A program made the translations under genes and the position numbers. From contig JAVHLG010000025.1 in assembly GCA_031082225.1 (NCBI GenBank), positions 1-53,973 on the forward strand: a stretch of DNA of 53,973 nt. The letters run 5' to 3'. Below, one piece after another: positions 17,267 through 25,432 of this stretch. The notes beneath the pieces are model-generated. The model saw only the letters and a program-made list of their open reading frames with translations. It was not told where the DNA came from and did no database searches. The DNA is from Desulfovibrionaceae bacterium (lineage in GTDB: Bacteria > Desulfobacterota > Desulfovibrionia > Desulfovibrionales > Desulfovibrionaceae). How positions within the stretch are numbered: position 1 is the first letter of the stretch; the number at the start of each line of letters is the position of its first letter.

Positions 17267-18120
17267 GTGTGCGGTTTGTCGCTGAAATTTCCAGCAACCA
17301 CCATGCGGATCTGTCCCGCTGCCTGCAGTTCGTGGACACGGCGGCGGACATTGGCTGCGACGGCGTCAAATTCCAGTTGTTCCGTCTGGAGTCGCTGTTC
17401 GCGCCCGAGATCCTGGCCAGGTCGGAAAGGCACCGGATGCGCAAAGCCTGGGAGCTGCCGCCGCATTTTCTGCCCCACATCGCGGACCGGGCCAGACAGC
17501 GGGGCCTGGCCTTCGGCTGCACGCCCTTCGATCTGCGGGCCGTGGAGGAATTGACGCCCGTTGTGGATTTTTTGAAGATCGCCTCCTATGAACTCACCTG
17601 GCCGACCCTGCTTTCGGCCTGCGCCGCCACGGGACTGCCTGTGGTCCTGTCCACCGGCATGGCCGATCTTACGGAGACGAAAACGGCCGTGGATGTCTTG
17701 CGGGCGGCCGGGTGCGCCGACCTGACCCTTTTGCACTGCGTCTCCCGGTACCCGTCCCCCCCGTGCGAATCCAACCTGGCCTGCATCGAGACCTTGCGTA
17801 CGGCCTGCGGCTGCGACGCGGGATGGTCGGACCATTCGGTGTCGCCGGGCGTGATCCACCGGGCGGTGCATGCGTTTTCCGCCTCCATGGTCGAGTTCCA
17901 CCTGGACCTGGAGGGGGCGGGCGTGGAGTATCAGGGCGGCCATTGCTGGCTCCCGGAGCGGATGGCCCAGGTCATCAAGGACGTGAGGGACGGGCTTGGC
18001 GCTGACGGCGACGGCGTCAAGCGCCACGCGCCGTGCGAGGACGAGGAACGGTGGTGGCGCGCGGACCCGGAAGACGGGTTGCGTCCGTTTCAGCGCGTCA
18101 GGGCCGGGTTTGAAGGGTGA
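17263..18120 (+). CDS. pseI: Pseudaminic/sialic acid synthase-family protein without SAF domain
   Basis: NeuB-family TIM barrel that condenses phosphoenolpyruvate with a six-carbon amino sugar to give a nonulosonic acid. The 285-residue protein has VAEISSNHHADL (about 6-17), GVKFQLFR, the KIASYELTWP strand, VVLSTGMADLTET, LLHCVSRYPSP and the metal-binding GWSDHSVSPG. It ends about 60 residues short of standard PseI/NeuB: the C-terminal antifreeze-like (SAF) domain is absent, and the segment EFHLDLEGAGVEYQGGHCWLP replaces the usual EKHFTLD stretch. It may therefore use a different substrate or need a partner. Start and stop overlap neighbours, so it is co-translated. Confidence 0.82.
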   Translation: MSVRFVAEISSNHHADLSRCLQFVDTAADIGCDGVKFQLFRLESLFAPEILARSERHRMRKAWELPPHFLPHIADRARQRGLAFGCTPFDLRAVEELTPVVDFLKIASYELTWPTLLSACAATGLPVVLSTGMADLTETKTAVDVLRAAGCADLTLLHCVSRYPSPPCESNLACIETLRTACGCDAGWSDHSVSPGVIHRAVHAFSASMVEFHLDLEGAGVEYQGGHCWLPERMAQVIKDVRDGLGADGDGVKRHAPCEDEERWWRADPEDGLRPFQRVRAGFEG

Positions 18121-18131
18121 AGGAGACGGAC

Positions 18132-19259
18132 ATGCGTTGCATCGCCGTGGTGGAGGCCCGTATGGGCTCCACGCGTTTCCCGGGCAAGTCCCTGGCCCCC
18201 CTGGTCGGCCTGCCTGTTTTAGGGCATATCGGCAAGCGCCTCGCCGTATGCCCGGTCCTGGAGCGCATGGTGCTCGCCACCTCCGTCCTGCCGCGCGACG
18301 ACGTGCTGGCCGAGGCCGGGCCGAAATACGGCTTCGAGGTGGTCCGCGGCCCGGAAGACAACCTGCTCGCCCGGCATCTGCTGGCCCTTGAGCGCTACGA
18401 ACCGGACATCGTCGTCCGGGTCACCGGGGACTGCCCCCTGGCGGACCCGGACGTCATCGCCCGGCTGGTCGACCTGCTCCTGCAGACCGGCGCGGAATAC
18501 GCCACCGTCCGGGAAGGCGTCCCCTGCATCCATCAGGGCATCGATCCCTGCCGGAGTTCCGTGCTGCGACGGCTCGCCGCGCGCCACGGCGACGATCCCT
18601 TGGTGCGCGAGCATGTGACGTCATGGCTCAAATCCCGGCCGGACTTCGCCCCCATCGCCTATCTTGAGCTTATGGAGCGCGAAAAGTTCGCCGGGGCGCG
18701 CATCTGCATCGACACCCCGGCGGATCTGGCCTTTCTGGAGGCGGTCTACGCCGCCCTGGGCGCGGCCCCGGGCGAGGCGGACATCCGGGATGTGGCGGAC
18801 CTGTTGCGGGCCAGGCCCTGGCTCATGGACATCAACAGCCATGTGGCGCAAAAAACCGCCGGGCAACCCACCCTGCGCCTCGTCATCCAGGCCGGGGATG
18901 GCGCGGACGCGGCCTTTCTGGCCGCCGTGGCGGCCGTGTTGCGCGATGCCCATGGCCTGGGCGTGCGCGTGCACCAGCCTCCGGGACAGGCGCAAGAGCC
19001 GGAACTACGGCCGTTTGGCGTCGTGGCCGACCCCGGGGATTTTCAGCCGGACATTTTGCTTCGGGCCGCAGGTACCGGTTCGCCTGATCCAGGGGTTCCC
19101 GGGGTGGACCTGACGCAGGGGGACGGCCTGGCGCAGTTCGTCCCGGGGCCCGGACTGGGACTGGCCCCGGTCCAGACGGGCCTTGACGGGCCAGGAATCC
19201 GGACTGCGGCGGCCTATCTGGCGGCCTGCGCCCGGAAACGGCGCGAGGGCCCATGCTGA
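18132..19259 (+). CDS. SpsF-type cytidylyltransferase with a C-terminal extension
   Basis: The 375-residue protein starts with a CMP-sugar synthase-like domain (about 1-230): CIAVVEARMGSTRFPGKSL with the nucleotide-binding RXGSXRXPGK pattern, VVRGPEDNLLARHLLAL, and VVRVTGDCPLADPDVI. This is the SpsF group, thought to activate a nonulosonic acid with CTP. Residues 240-375 are a poorly conserved alanine/proline/glycine-rich extension (LRLVIQAGDGADAAFLAAV and onward) that I cannot assign. AAGGAGA precedes ATG 18132. A second, PseF/NeuA-like synthase is encoded at 39192-39899, so the two may activate different sugars. Confidence 0.8.
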   Translation: MRCIAVVEARMGSTRFPGKSLAPLVGLPVLGHIGKRLAVCPVLERMVLATSVLPRDDVLAEAGPKYGFEVVRGPEDNLLARHLLALERYEPDIVVRVTGDCPLADPDVIARLVDLLLQTGAEYATVREGVPCIHQGIDPCRSSVLRRLAARHGDDPLVREHVTSWLKSRPDFAPIAYLELMEREKFAGARICIDTPADLAFLEAVYAALGAAPGEADIRDVADLLRARPWLMDINSHVAQKTAGQPTLRLVIQAGDGADAAFLAAVAAVLRDAHGLGVRVHQPPGQAQEPELRPFGVVADPGDFQPDILLRAAGTGSPDPGVPGVDLTQGDGLAQFVPGPGLGLAPVQTGLDGPGIRTAAAYLAACARKRREGPC

Positions 19260-20230
19260 CCGCGGCCATCATCGGCTGCGGCGACATCGCCGGCGGTTTC
19301 GACGACCGTAGCGTACCGCCCAATGTGCTGACCCACGCCGGGGCCTATGCCGCCTGCATAGGCGCGGTGCGGCTGGCCGCCGCCTGCGATCCGTCCGAGG
19401 AGGCGCGGCGCTCCTTTCTTGCCTGCCGTCCGGGCGTGCAGGGATATGAAGACCCGGCGGCCATGCTCGCCGCTGTGCGGCCGGACATCGTCAGCGTCTG
19501 CTCTCCCACGCCGTGGCACGAAAGGCATGTGGCCCTGGCGCTTGAAAGCGGGGCCAGGGCCGTCATCTGCGAAAAACCCCTGGCAACGGACGCCGCCACG
19601 GCCGCGGCCATGCTCCGGGAGTGCCGACGGCGCGGGGTGTTGTTGTGCGTGCCCTACCTGCGCCGCTGGGCGCCGCATTTCACCGCCCTTGGGCGTGATA
19701 TCGCCGAAGGCCGGTACGGCGGACTCCAGGCCGCCACCGTGGCCTACACCAAGGGCCTGCGGCACAATGCCTCGCATTTTGTGGATCTGCTTGGCGCATG
19801 GTGCGGGGACTGGCGCGGGCCGAGGGTCATTTGCGGCGAAGCCTGGGGCGGTGATGACGCGGCGGCGGACTTCGCCGTCATGTTCGGCAGCGTGCGGGCC
19901 ATGTTCCTGCATCTGCGGGCGGAGTGCTACGAAGTCCTGGAGATGCAGCTGTTTTTCGAGGAGGGGCGCGTGGATGTGCTTCGCGGCGGCCGGGAGTTCC
20001 GCCGCCATGCCCTCGCCGCGCACCCGGTCCTGCGCGGTGGCCGCATTCTGGCCAGTCCGCCGGTGGTCGAGGAATGGACGCAAGATCGCAACATGGCGCA
20101 CATGCTGCGAAACGTGCTGGAGGCCCTGGCCGGGACGCGCCCTCTCGCGGCGCAACCCGAGGAAGCGGTCCGGGCCCTGGCGCTCTGTGACGCGGTCATC
20201 GCCGCGCTAAAAGGGAGATCCCATGGCTGA
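19253..20230 (+). CDS. Gfo/Idh/MocA-family sugar dehydrogenase
   Basis: A 325-residue NAD(P)-dependent oxidoreductase. The Rossmann domain has AAIIGCGDIAGGFD (about 4-17), DIVSVCSPTPWHERHV and the family's ICEKPLATD (about 105-113), whose lysine is catalytic. The C-terminal alpha/beta domain has the region RHNASHFVDLLGAW, with a histidine in the expected place for catalysis. It overlaps the SpsF-like gene by 7 bases and the following aminotransferase by 8. A dehydrogenase next to a DegT-type aminotransferase is the usual arrangement for making an amino sugar by oxidation and transamination. Confidence 0.87.
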   Translation: MLTAAIIGCGDIAGGFDDRSVPPNVLTHAGAYAACIGAVRLAAACDPSEEARRSFLACRPGVQGYEDPAAMLAAVRPDIVSVCSPTPWHERHVALALESGARAVICEKPLATDAATAAAMLRECRRRGVLLCVPYLRRWAPHFTALGRDIAEGRYGGLQAATVAYTKGLRHNASHFVDLLGAWCGDWRGPRVICGEAWGGDDAAADFAVMFGSVRAMFLHLRAECYEVLEMQLFFEEGRVDVLRGGREFRRHALAAHPVLRGGRILASPPVVEEWTQDRNMAHMLRNVLEALAGTRPLAAQPEEAVRALALCDAVIAALKGRSHG

Positions 20231-21536
20231 ACTGGCGATACTTGGCGGGACGCCGGTGCGCACCGCGCTTTTTCCGGCCTACAATCCCATCGGCGCCGAG
20301 GAAAAACAGGCCGTGGCGGAGGTCATGGACAGCGGCCTGCTGTCCTCGTACATCGGGGCCTGGCATGAGGACTTCTACGGCGGCCCCCTGGTCCGGGAAC
20401 TGGAGGCCAAGTGGCGGCGGGCCTTCGGCGTCAGACACGCCGTGGCGGTGAATTCCGCCACGTCCGGCCTGTATGCGGCCATGGGCGCCTGCGGCGTGGC
20501 CCCCGGGGACGAGGTCATCGTCTCGCCCTACACCATGTCCGCCAGCGCCACCGCGCCCCTTATCTACGGGGCCACGCCGATTTTCGCCGACATCGACCCC
20601 CGGGATCTGTGCATTTCCCCGGAATCCATCCGCGCCCGCCTCAGCCCCCGCACCAAGGCCATCATCGTGGTGCACATTTTCGGCCATCCGGCGCGCATGG
20701 AGGAAATCATGGCCATCGCCCGGGAACACGGGCTTTTGGTCGTGGAGGACTGCGCCCAGGCCCCCATGAGCCGGTGCGACGGCAGGTATGTGGGCGCAAT
20801 CGGCGACATCGGCGTCTTCAGCCTCAATTACCACAAGCATATCCATACGGGCGAAGGCGGCGTCGCAGTCACCGACAACCCCGACCTCGCGGAGCGGCTG
20901 GAGCTTCTCCGCAACCATGGCGAGGTGGTGGTGGACGACAAGGGGACCAGGGATATCTTCAACATCATCGGGTACAATTACCGCCTGACGGAACTTCAGG
21001 CCGCCATCGGCGTGCATCAAATCGACAAGTTGGAAGGGCTGTTGGAAAAACGCCGGGCCAACGCGGCGTTTTTCGACAGGGAACTGTCCGGGCTTCCCGG
21101 CATCGAGCCCCAGCCCGTCCGCCAGGGCTGCACCCACGCCTACTACAACCAGGTGTTTTTTTTCGACCAGGAGCGCGTCGGCATACCGCGCAACGTCTTC
21201 ATCAAGGCCGTGGGGGCCGAGCTGCCTTCCGCCTACCTGCGCGAACGGGTGCCCCTGATCGGCTACGGCTACGTCAAACCGTTGTATCTGCAACGCATCT
21301 ATCACGAACATGCCACGGACTGCGGGCCGAACTGCCCCAGGTACTTAGGCGTTGCCGAGTATGGGCCCGGGTTGTGTCCGATCACTGAAAACATGCATTA
21401 TCATGTGCTGTTCAACCATGAATTCCACAGGCCCGGCATGAGCGACGGGGACTTGCGGGATGTGGCGGACGCCTACTTCAAGGTGTACGAACAGCGCCAC
21501 ACACTGCGGGGACTTGCCCTGGAACAGGGGAAGTAG
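20223..21536 (+). CDS. DegT/DnrJ/EryC1/StrS-family aminotransferase
   Basis: The 437-residue PLP enzyme carries the long-form N terminus (LAILGGTPVRTALFPAYNPIG) seen in inositol and sugar aminotransferases, AVNSATSGLYAAMGACGV, VVEDCAQAPMS and the Schiff-base lysine Lys205 in SLNYHKHIHTGEGG. Region NYRLTELQAAIGVHQIDKL closes the active site. It is about 50 residues longer than PseC, and the extra C-terminal segment has several cysteines and histidines (HEHATDCGPNCPRY) that could bind a metal. AAGGGAGA precedes ATG 20223. The probable substrate is the keto sugar made by the preceding dehydrogenase. Confidence 0.88.
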   Translation: MAELAILGGTPVRTALFPAYNPIGAEEKQAVAEVMDSGLLSSYIGAWHEDFYGGPLVRELEAKWRRAFGVRHAVAVNSATSGLYAAMGACGVAPGDEVIVSPYTMSASATAPLIYGATPIFADIDPRDLCISPESIRARLSPRTKAIIVVHIFGHPARMEEIMAIAREHGLLVVEDCAQAPMSRCDGRYVGAIGDIGVFSLNYHKHIHTGEGGVAVTDNPDLAERLELLRNHGEVVVDDKGTRDIFNIIGYNYRLTELQAAIGVHQIDKLEGLLEKRRANAAFFDRELSGLPGIEPQPVRQGCTHAYYNQVFFFDQERVGIPRNVFIKAVGAELPSAYLRERVPLIGYGYVKPLYLQRIYHEHATDCGPNCPRYLGVAEYGPGLCPITENMHYHVLFNHEFHRPGMSDGDLRDVADAYFKVYEQRHTLRGLALEQGK

Positions 21537-21542
21537 GGCGGC

Positions 21543-22556
21543 ATGCCTGCCGTCCTGTGCGCGATGCATGATCCCGGGGGGGCCCTGGCCCTGGCGCCGG
21601 TGCTCCGGCTGGTGCCGCCCGGATGGGCCGACGTGTTCGCCGGGGAATGGGCCCGTGACATGTTGCGGCGGCAGGGGGTCGCGGCGCGGCCGCTGCACAA
21701 GGATGTATCCCCGCAGGAGGCGGAGGCCCTCCTGGACGGGTGCGCCGCCCAGGCGCTATTGACCGCCACAAGCTGGGGCGGCGATGCGGAACAGGCCCTG
21801 CGCAACGCGGCCCGACGCAGGAGGCTGCCCAGCGTAACGGTTCTCGATTTCTGGTCGAACTACCGGATGCGTTTTCGGCATGCCGACGTTCCCATCGAGA
21901 GCATGCCGGATCTGATCTGCGTCATGGATGAAGGGACCCGGCAGGAGATGATTGGGGAAGGCTTCGCCGCGTCCAGACTTGTGGTCACGGGGCAGCCGCA
22001 CCTGGAGGCCCTTTTCGCAGACGGTTGCGCCCCGGCGTGCGGCCCGACGGACCGCCTGCTTTTTTTGTCGCAGCCGGATCTGGCGAACGGCCTTACGGTG
22101 CATGGCGACTCGCTGATGCGGCGGATATTTCAGGAGGCGGGCCGCATGGCCAGTGCCCGGGGACGGCGCATGCACCTTTTTTTCAAGCCCCATCCCAAGG
22201 AAACCCCGCCTGCGCCCGAACGGTTACGCGTCCTGTGCGATCCGGATCTGGTGGAGGTGACGCTTCTTTCGCGGACCATGCCCCTTCTGGCCGCCCTGGA
22301 CGGCGTGGAGGCGGCGGTCGGCGGCCCGACCATGGGACTGTTCGAGGCCCGGGCGCGCGGCGTGGGCGCGACAGCGCTTTGCGCCGTAAACGCCACGCCC
22401 GCCCTTGTGGCCGCGTTGCGCCAGGCAGGCATCCGGGTGCAGCAGCCGCCAGCCTGTCCTGGGATATTCGAGCACGAAACAAACGCGCCGCCAGCAAAGT
22501 GGCGACCGGGAGCGGCCAGGCGCATCCTCGACGCCGTGACAAGGAGCATGGGATGA
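21543..22556 (+). CDS. GT-B-like protein, possible glycosyl- or glycerophosphotransferase
   Basis: The 337 residues fall into two Rossmann-like halves. The N-terminal half has AVLCAMHDPGGALALAPVL and the segment TVLDFWSNYRMRF; the C-terminal half has LLFLSQPDL, HLFFKPHPKETPPAPERL and a glycine-rich AAVGGPTMGLFEARARGVG. The KPHPKE motif and the layout resemble CDP-glycerol transferases, polysialyltransferases and UDP-GlcNAc 2-epimerase relatives, but I cannot assign a closer family. It ends in an ATGA-type overlap with the next gene, so it belongs to the same operon. Confidence 0.6.
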   Translation: MPAVLCAMHDPGGALALAPVLRLVPPGWADVFAGEWARDMLRRQGVAARPLHKDVSPQEAEALLDGCAAQALLTATSWGGDAEQALRNAARRRRLPSVTVLDFWSNYRMRFRHADVPIESMPDLICVMDEGTRQEMIGEGFAASRLVVTGQPHLEALFADGCAPACGPTDRLLFLSQPDLANGLTVHGDSLMRRIFQEAGRMASARGRRMHLFFKPHPKETPPAPERLRVLCDPDLVEVTLLSRTMPLLAALDGVEAAVGGPTMGLFEARARGVGATALCAVNATPALVAALRQAGIRVQQPPACPGIFEHETNAPPAKWRPGAARRILDAVTRSMG

Positions 22557-23437
22557 CACGCCGCACGCAGCAGGCCCTCCGTGAGGCCCCGCTCATTCCC
22601 CTGGAGGATCTGCCCCGGTATTCGCCCTGGCCCGCCCGGTTGCTTGGCCTCTCGGCCTGGCGAAAACCCGTCAAGAGCGAGGCGGAACTCTACCGGGAAT
22701 ACGAGGAGGAGACCTTCGCCCCCTACCTGGAGCGCGCCCGGTCGCACTACGCCCACAGCCTCTACCGGGAGTGGTTCGCCGCACAGACGGCAGGGACCGG
22801 TCCGTCTCCCTGCCATACCGAATGCGGCCTGCGGCTGCTCACTCCCGGCCAGCAGCTCGAGGTCTTCATCGACGCGGTGCAGGACGCCCTGGCGCCGCAT
22901 CTCCCCGCCCCGGCCCTGTGCGATCTGGGGGCCGGGACGGGCAAGATTCTGTATTGCCTGGCGCAGCGGGGCGTGACGCGCCAGACGCCGCTTCTGGCCT
23001 TCGAGTTCAGCCCGAGCGCCAGGGAGCTCATCCGGCACTTTTCCCGGAACCAGGGCCTGGACATGCAGGTGCATGCCTGCAACTTTCTTGAGCCGCGGAT
23101 CACGGAGGCGGCCATTCCCAGGGACGCGGTCCTTTTCACGTCCTTCGCCCTGGCCTGCGTCCCCCGGGACGCCACAGACTTCCTGCGGGCGCTGGCGGCG
23201 TTCCGGCCCCGGGTGGTGGCGCATTTCGAGCCCTGCGCGGACTTTTTCAAGCCCGACAACCTCCAGCACATGATGTGTCGGCGCTATGTCGAGATCAACG
23301 GCTACAACGCCGACATCCACATTGCGGCGCGCGAACTCGAGGCTGAGGGCGTGTTGCGCGTGCTCGCCACACGCCCGAACGTCTTCGGCGGCAACCCCCT
23401 GCTGCCGTTTTCCACGGTGGTCTGGACGCCCGCATAA
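22553..23437 (+). CDS. SAM-dependent methyltransferase-like protein
   Basis: A protein of 294 residues. The first 110 residues are a charged, aromatic helical region (ELYREYEEETFAPYLERA). The methyltransferase core follows with CDLGAGTGKILYCLA (about 122-136), LAFEFSPSARELI and a later strand VLFTSFALACVP. The final third contains MMCRRYVEINGYNADIH. The target is unknown; the position between a glycosyltransferase-like gene and pseG points to a glycan precursor. The start at ATG 22553 overlaps the previous stop by 4 bases and AAGGAG lies upstream. Confidence 0.7.
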   Translation: MTRRTQQALREAPLIPLEDLPRYSPWPARLLGLSAWRKPVKSEAELYREYEEETFAPYLERARSHYAHSLYREWFAAQTAGTGPSPCHTECGLRLLTPGQQLEVFIDAVQDALAPHLPAPALCDLGAGTGKILYCLAQRGVTRQTPLLAFEFSPSARELIRHFSRNQGLDMQVHACNFLEPRITEAAIPRDAVLFTSFALACVPRDATDFLRALAAFRPRVVAHFEPCADFFKPDNLQHMMCRRYVEINGYNADIHIAARELEAEGVLRVLATRPNVFGGNPLLPFSTVVWTPA

Positions 23438-23447
23438 AGGAACGGAC

Positions 23448-24491
23448 ATGGCGGTTTGTTCCCCCACGGCGCTTTTTCGGTGCGACGCCTCCCCCGAACG
23501 GGGCTACGGCCATGTCAGCCGCTGCCTGTCAGTGGCCCGGGCCATCCGGGCCGTGCGCCCGTGGCGGATCGTCTTCGCCCTGGGCTCGGATCACGCGGCG
23601 CAGCGGGTGCGTGGGCGCGGCCTGGAGGTCAGCGTCCGGTCGTCCGGCGAGGCTATGGCGGCCTGGCTGGAGCGCATCCTGCGCGAGCTCTCCCCGCAGG
23701 CCCTTTTTCTGGATGCGCCCCAGGGCTTTCCCGAGGCCCTGGCGGCCCGGCGTCATGCCGCAGGCGGCCTGACGGTCGTTTTGGACGACGCCGGTCCCCT
23801 GCGCCGACATGGGGACGCGGCCTATTACCCGCCCGCACCTGCGGCGTACGCCCTGGACTGGACGGGGTGCGGCACGGAGGTGTTGTGCGGATTTCAGTGG
23901 GCGCCGCTTGGGGAGGCCTTCGTCCGGCATCCCCGCGTCGCCCGGACCGGCCCGCCCAGGCTTTTGGTGACCATGGGAGGCTCGGACCCGGCCGGGTTGG
24001 CGCTCCGGGCGGCGGAGTTGCTTATGACGCCGCCCTTGAGCGGCACGCCCTGGTCCGCCCTGTTTGTGGTTGGGCCGTATTTTGCAATGAAACACGAGCT
24101 GGCCGTACGCCTGGACAGGCTGGACGGCCGGGCCGAGATGGTGGAGTCGCCACAGGACATGGGGGCGCTCATGGCGGCCAGCGACTTCGCGTTGGCCTCC
24201 TTTGGCGTCAGCGCCTACGAACTTGCGGCCAGCGGGGTTCCGGCCGCCTACTATTGCCTGACCGGGGAGCATGCCGCCATGGCCGGGGTTTTCGCCAGGG
24301 AGGGCATGGCCATAAGCTTCGGCGTTCATGACGCGGTGCGCCAGGACGAGGCGGCCCGACGGACGGCGGAGCTGTTGCGCGATCCCCTGGCGCTTGAGCG
24401 CATGGGCCGTCGGGCCGCCTCCCTGGTGGACGGCAAGGGGGCGCAACGGATAGCCGCCGACCTGGTGCGAAGGGTGGAGTCGCTGATATGA
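23448..24491 (+). CDS. pseG: PseG-like UDP-sugar hydrolase
   Basis: In the pseudaminic pathway PseG removes UDP from UDP-2,4-diacetamido-2,4,6-trideoxy-beta-L-altropyranose. The 347-residue GT-B protein has the family start FRCDASPERGYGHVSRCLSVA (the GHV histidine is catalytic), VVLDDAGPL, RLLVTMGGSDPAGLA and the late segment ASFGVSAYELAASGVPAAYY. Length and motifs agree with PseG/SpsG. AAAGGAAC precedes ATG 23448. It lies away from pseBC-pseI but in the same run of genes. Because PseH is not visible, the true substrate may carry a different 4-N group. Confidence 0.83.
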   Translation: MAVCSPTALFRCDASPERGYGHVSRCLSVARAIRAVRPWRIVFALGSDHAAQRVRGRGLEVSVRSSGEAMAAWLERILRELSPQALFLDAPQGFPEALAARRHAAGGLTVVLDDAGPLRRHGDAAYYPPAPAAYALDWTGCGTEVLCGFQWAPLGEAFVRHPRVARTGPPRLLVTMGGSDPAGLALRAAELLMTPPLSGTPWSALFVVGPYFAMKHELAVRLDRLDGRAEMVESPQDMGALMAASDFALASFGVSAYELAASGVPAAYYCLTGEHAAMAGVFAREGMAISFGVHDAVRQDEAARRTAELLRDPLALERMGRRAASLVDGKGAQRIAADLVRRVESLI

Positions 24492-25432
24492 GCACGCAAA
24501 GCCATTGGGAAGGGCACCACGGCCCTGTTCTGGAACGCCAGGGCGAATACACGGTCATCGCGTGCCAGGCCTGCGGCTTCGCGCACATCATTCCCATCCC
24601 GGATGCCGAGTCCCAGCAGCGCATGTACCGGGAAAAATACTACACCGAGATGATCCCGGACTACATCGAGCGGCATACGCGGGACCAGCCGTGGTGGGAT
24701 CACGTCCACGCCTCCCGGCTGAAGACCCTGGAGTCCCTGCTTCCCGTTGGAGCCAGGAGGATCCTGGATATCGGTTCCGGTCCCGGCGGCTTCCTGCGGG
24801 CGGCCCGGGACAGGGGCTGGGAGGGCCTGGGGTTCGAACCATCCGAGCAGGCCTGCCGCCATTGCGTCGGGACGCTTGGCCTGAATGTCCGCCAGGAGTT
24901 TTTCACCAGGGAGACGGACCTCGGCGAGGGAGCCTTCGACGCCGTCCACATGAGCGACGTGCTGGAGCACATACGTGACCCCCTGGCCATGCTGCGGGCC
25001 GTCCGCCGGGTGTTGCGCCCGGGCGGCGCGTGCTGCGTGGCCGTTCCCAACGACTTCAACCCCATCCAGACCGCCTTGCGCCGCGACCGGGGATTTTCTC
25101 CCTGGTGGGTCAGCACCCCGGATCATATCAACTATTTTACGTTCGACTCCCTGCAACGGCTCTTGGAACGCGGCGGATTCGAGGTGCGGCAGCGGGAGGC
25201 CAGTTTCCCCCTCGACGTGTTTTTGCTGTTGGGGATCGACTATACGGACGACGACGTCCTGGGCAGACAGTGCCACGGGTGGCGCATGCGCCTGGAGCGG
25301 ACATTGTACGATATGGGGCTGGGCGAGGCCCTGACGGACGTATACCGGGCCCTGGCGAAACACGACCTGGGGCGGCACGCCGTCCTGTACGCCACGGCGC
25401 GCGAAGGGGCCGCATCACCGGAGGAACGATGA
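24488..25432 (+). CDS. SAM-dependent methyltransferase with N-terminal cysteine motif
   Basis: A 314-residue protein. The first 45 residues hold the tail of a zinc-ribbon-like element (VIACQACGFAHIIPIPDAE). The methyltransferase core has RILDIGSGPGGFLRAARDRG (about 92-111), FDAVHMSDVLEHIRDPLAML and VLRPGGACCVAVPN, all standard class I motifs, followed by a helix-rich C terminus. The plan is that of the Methyltransf_23 family found in many glycan clusters. It overlaps its neighbours by 4 bases at both ends, so expression is coupled to pseG and the next methyltransferase. The acceptor is unknown. Confidence 0.82.
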   Translation: MSTQSHWEGHHGPVLERQGEYTVIACQACGFAHIIPIPDAESQQRMYREKYYTEMIPDYIERHTRDQPWWDHVHASRLKTLESLLPVGARRILDIGSGPGGFLRAARDRGWEGLGFEPSEQACRHCVGTLGLNVRQEFFTRETDLGEGAFDAVHMSDVLEHIRDPLAMLRAVRRVLRPGGACCVAVPNDFNPIQTALRRDRGFSPWWVSTPDHINYFTFDSLQRLLERGGFEVRQREASFPLDVFLLLGIDYTDDDVLGRQCHGWRMRLERTLYDMGLGEALTDVYRALAKHDLGRHAVLYATAREGAASPEER

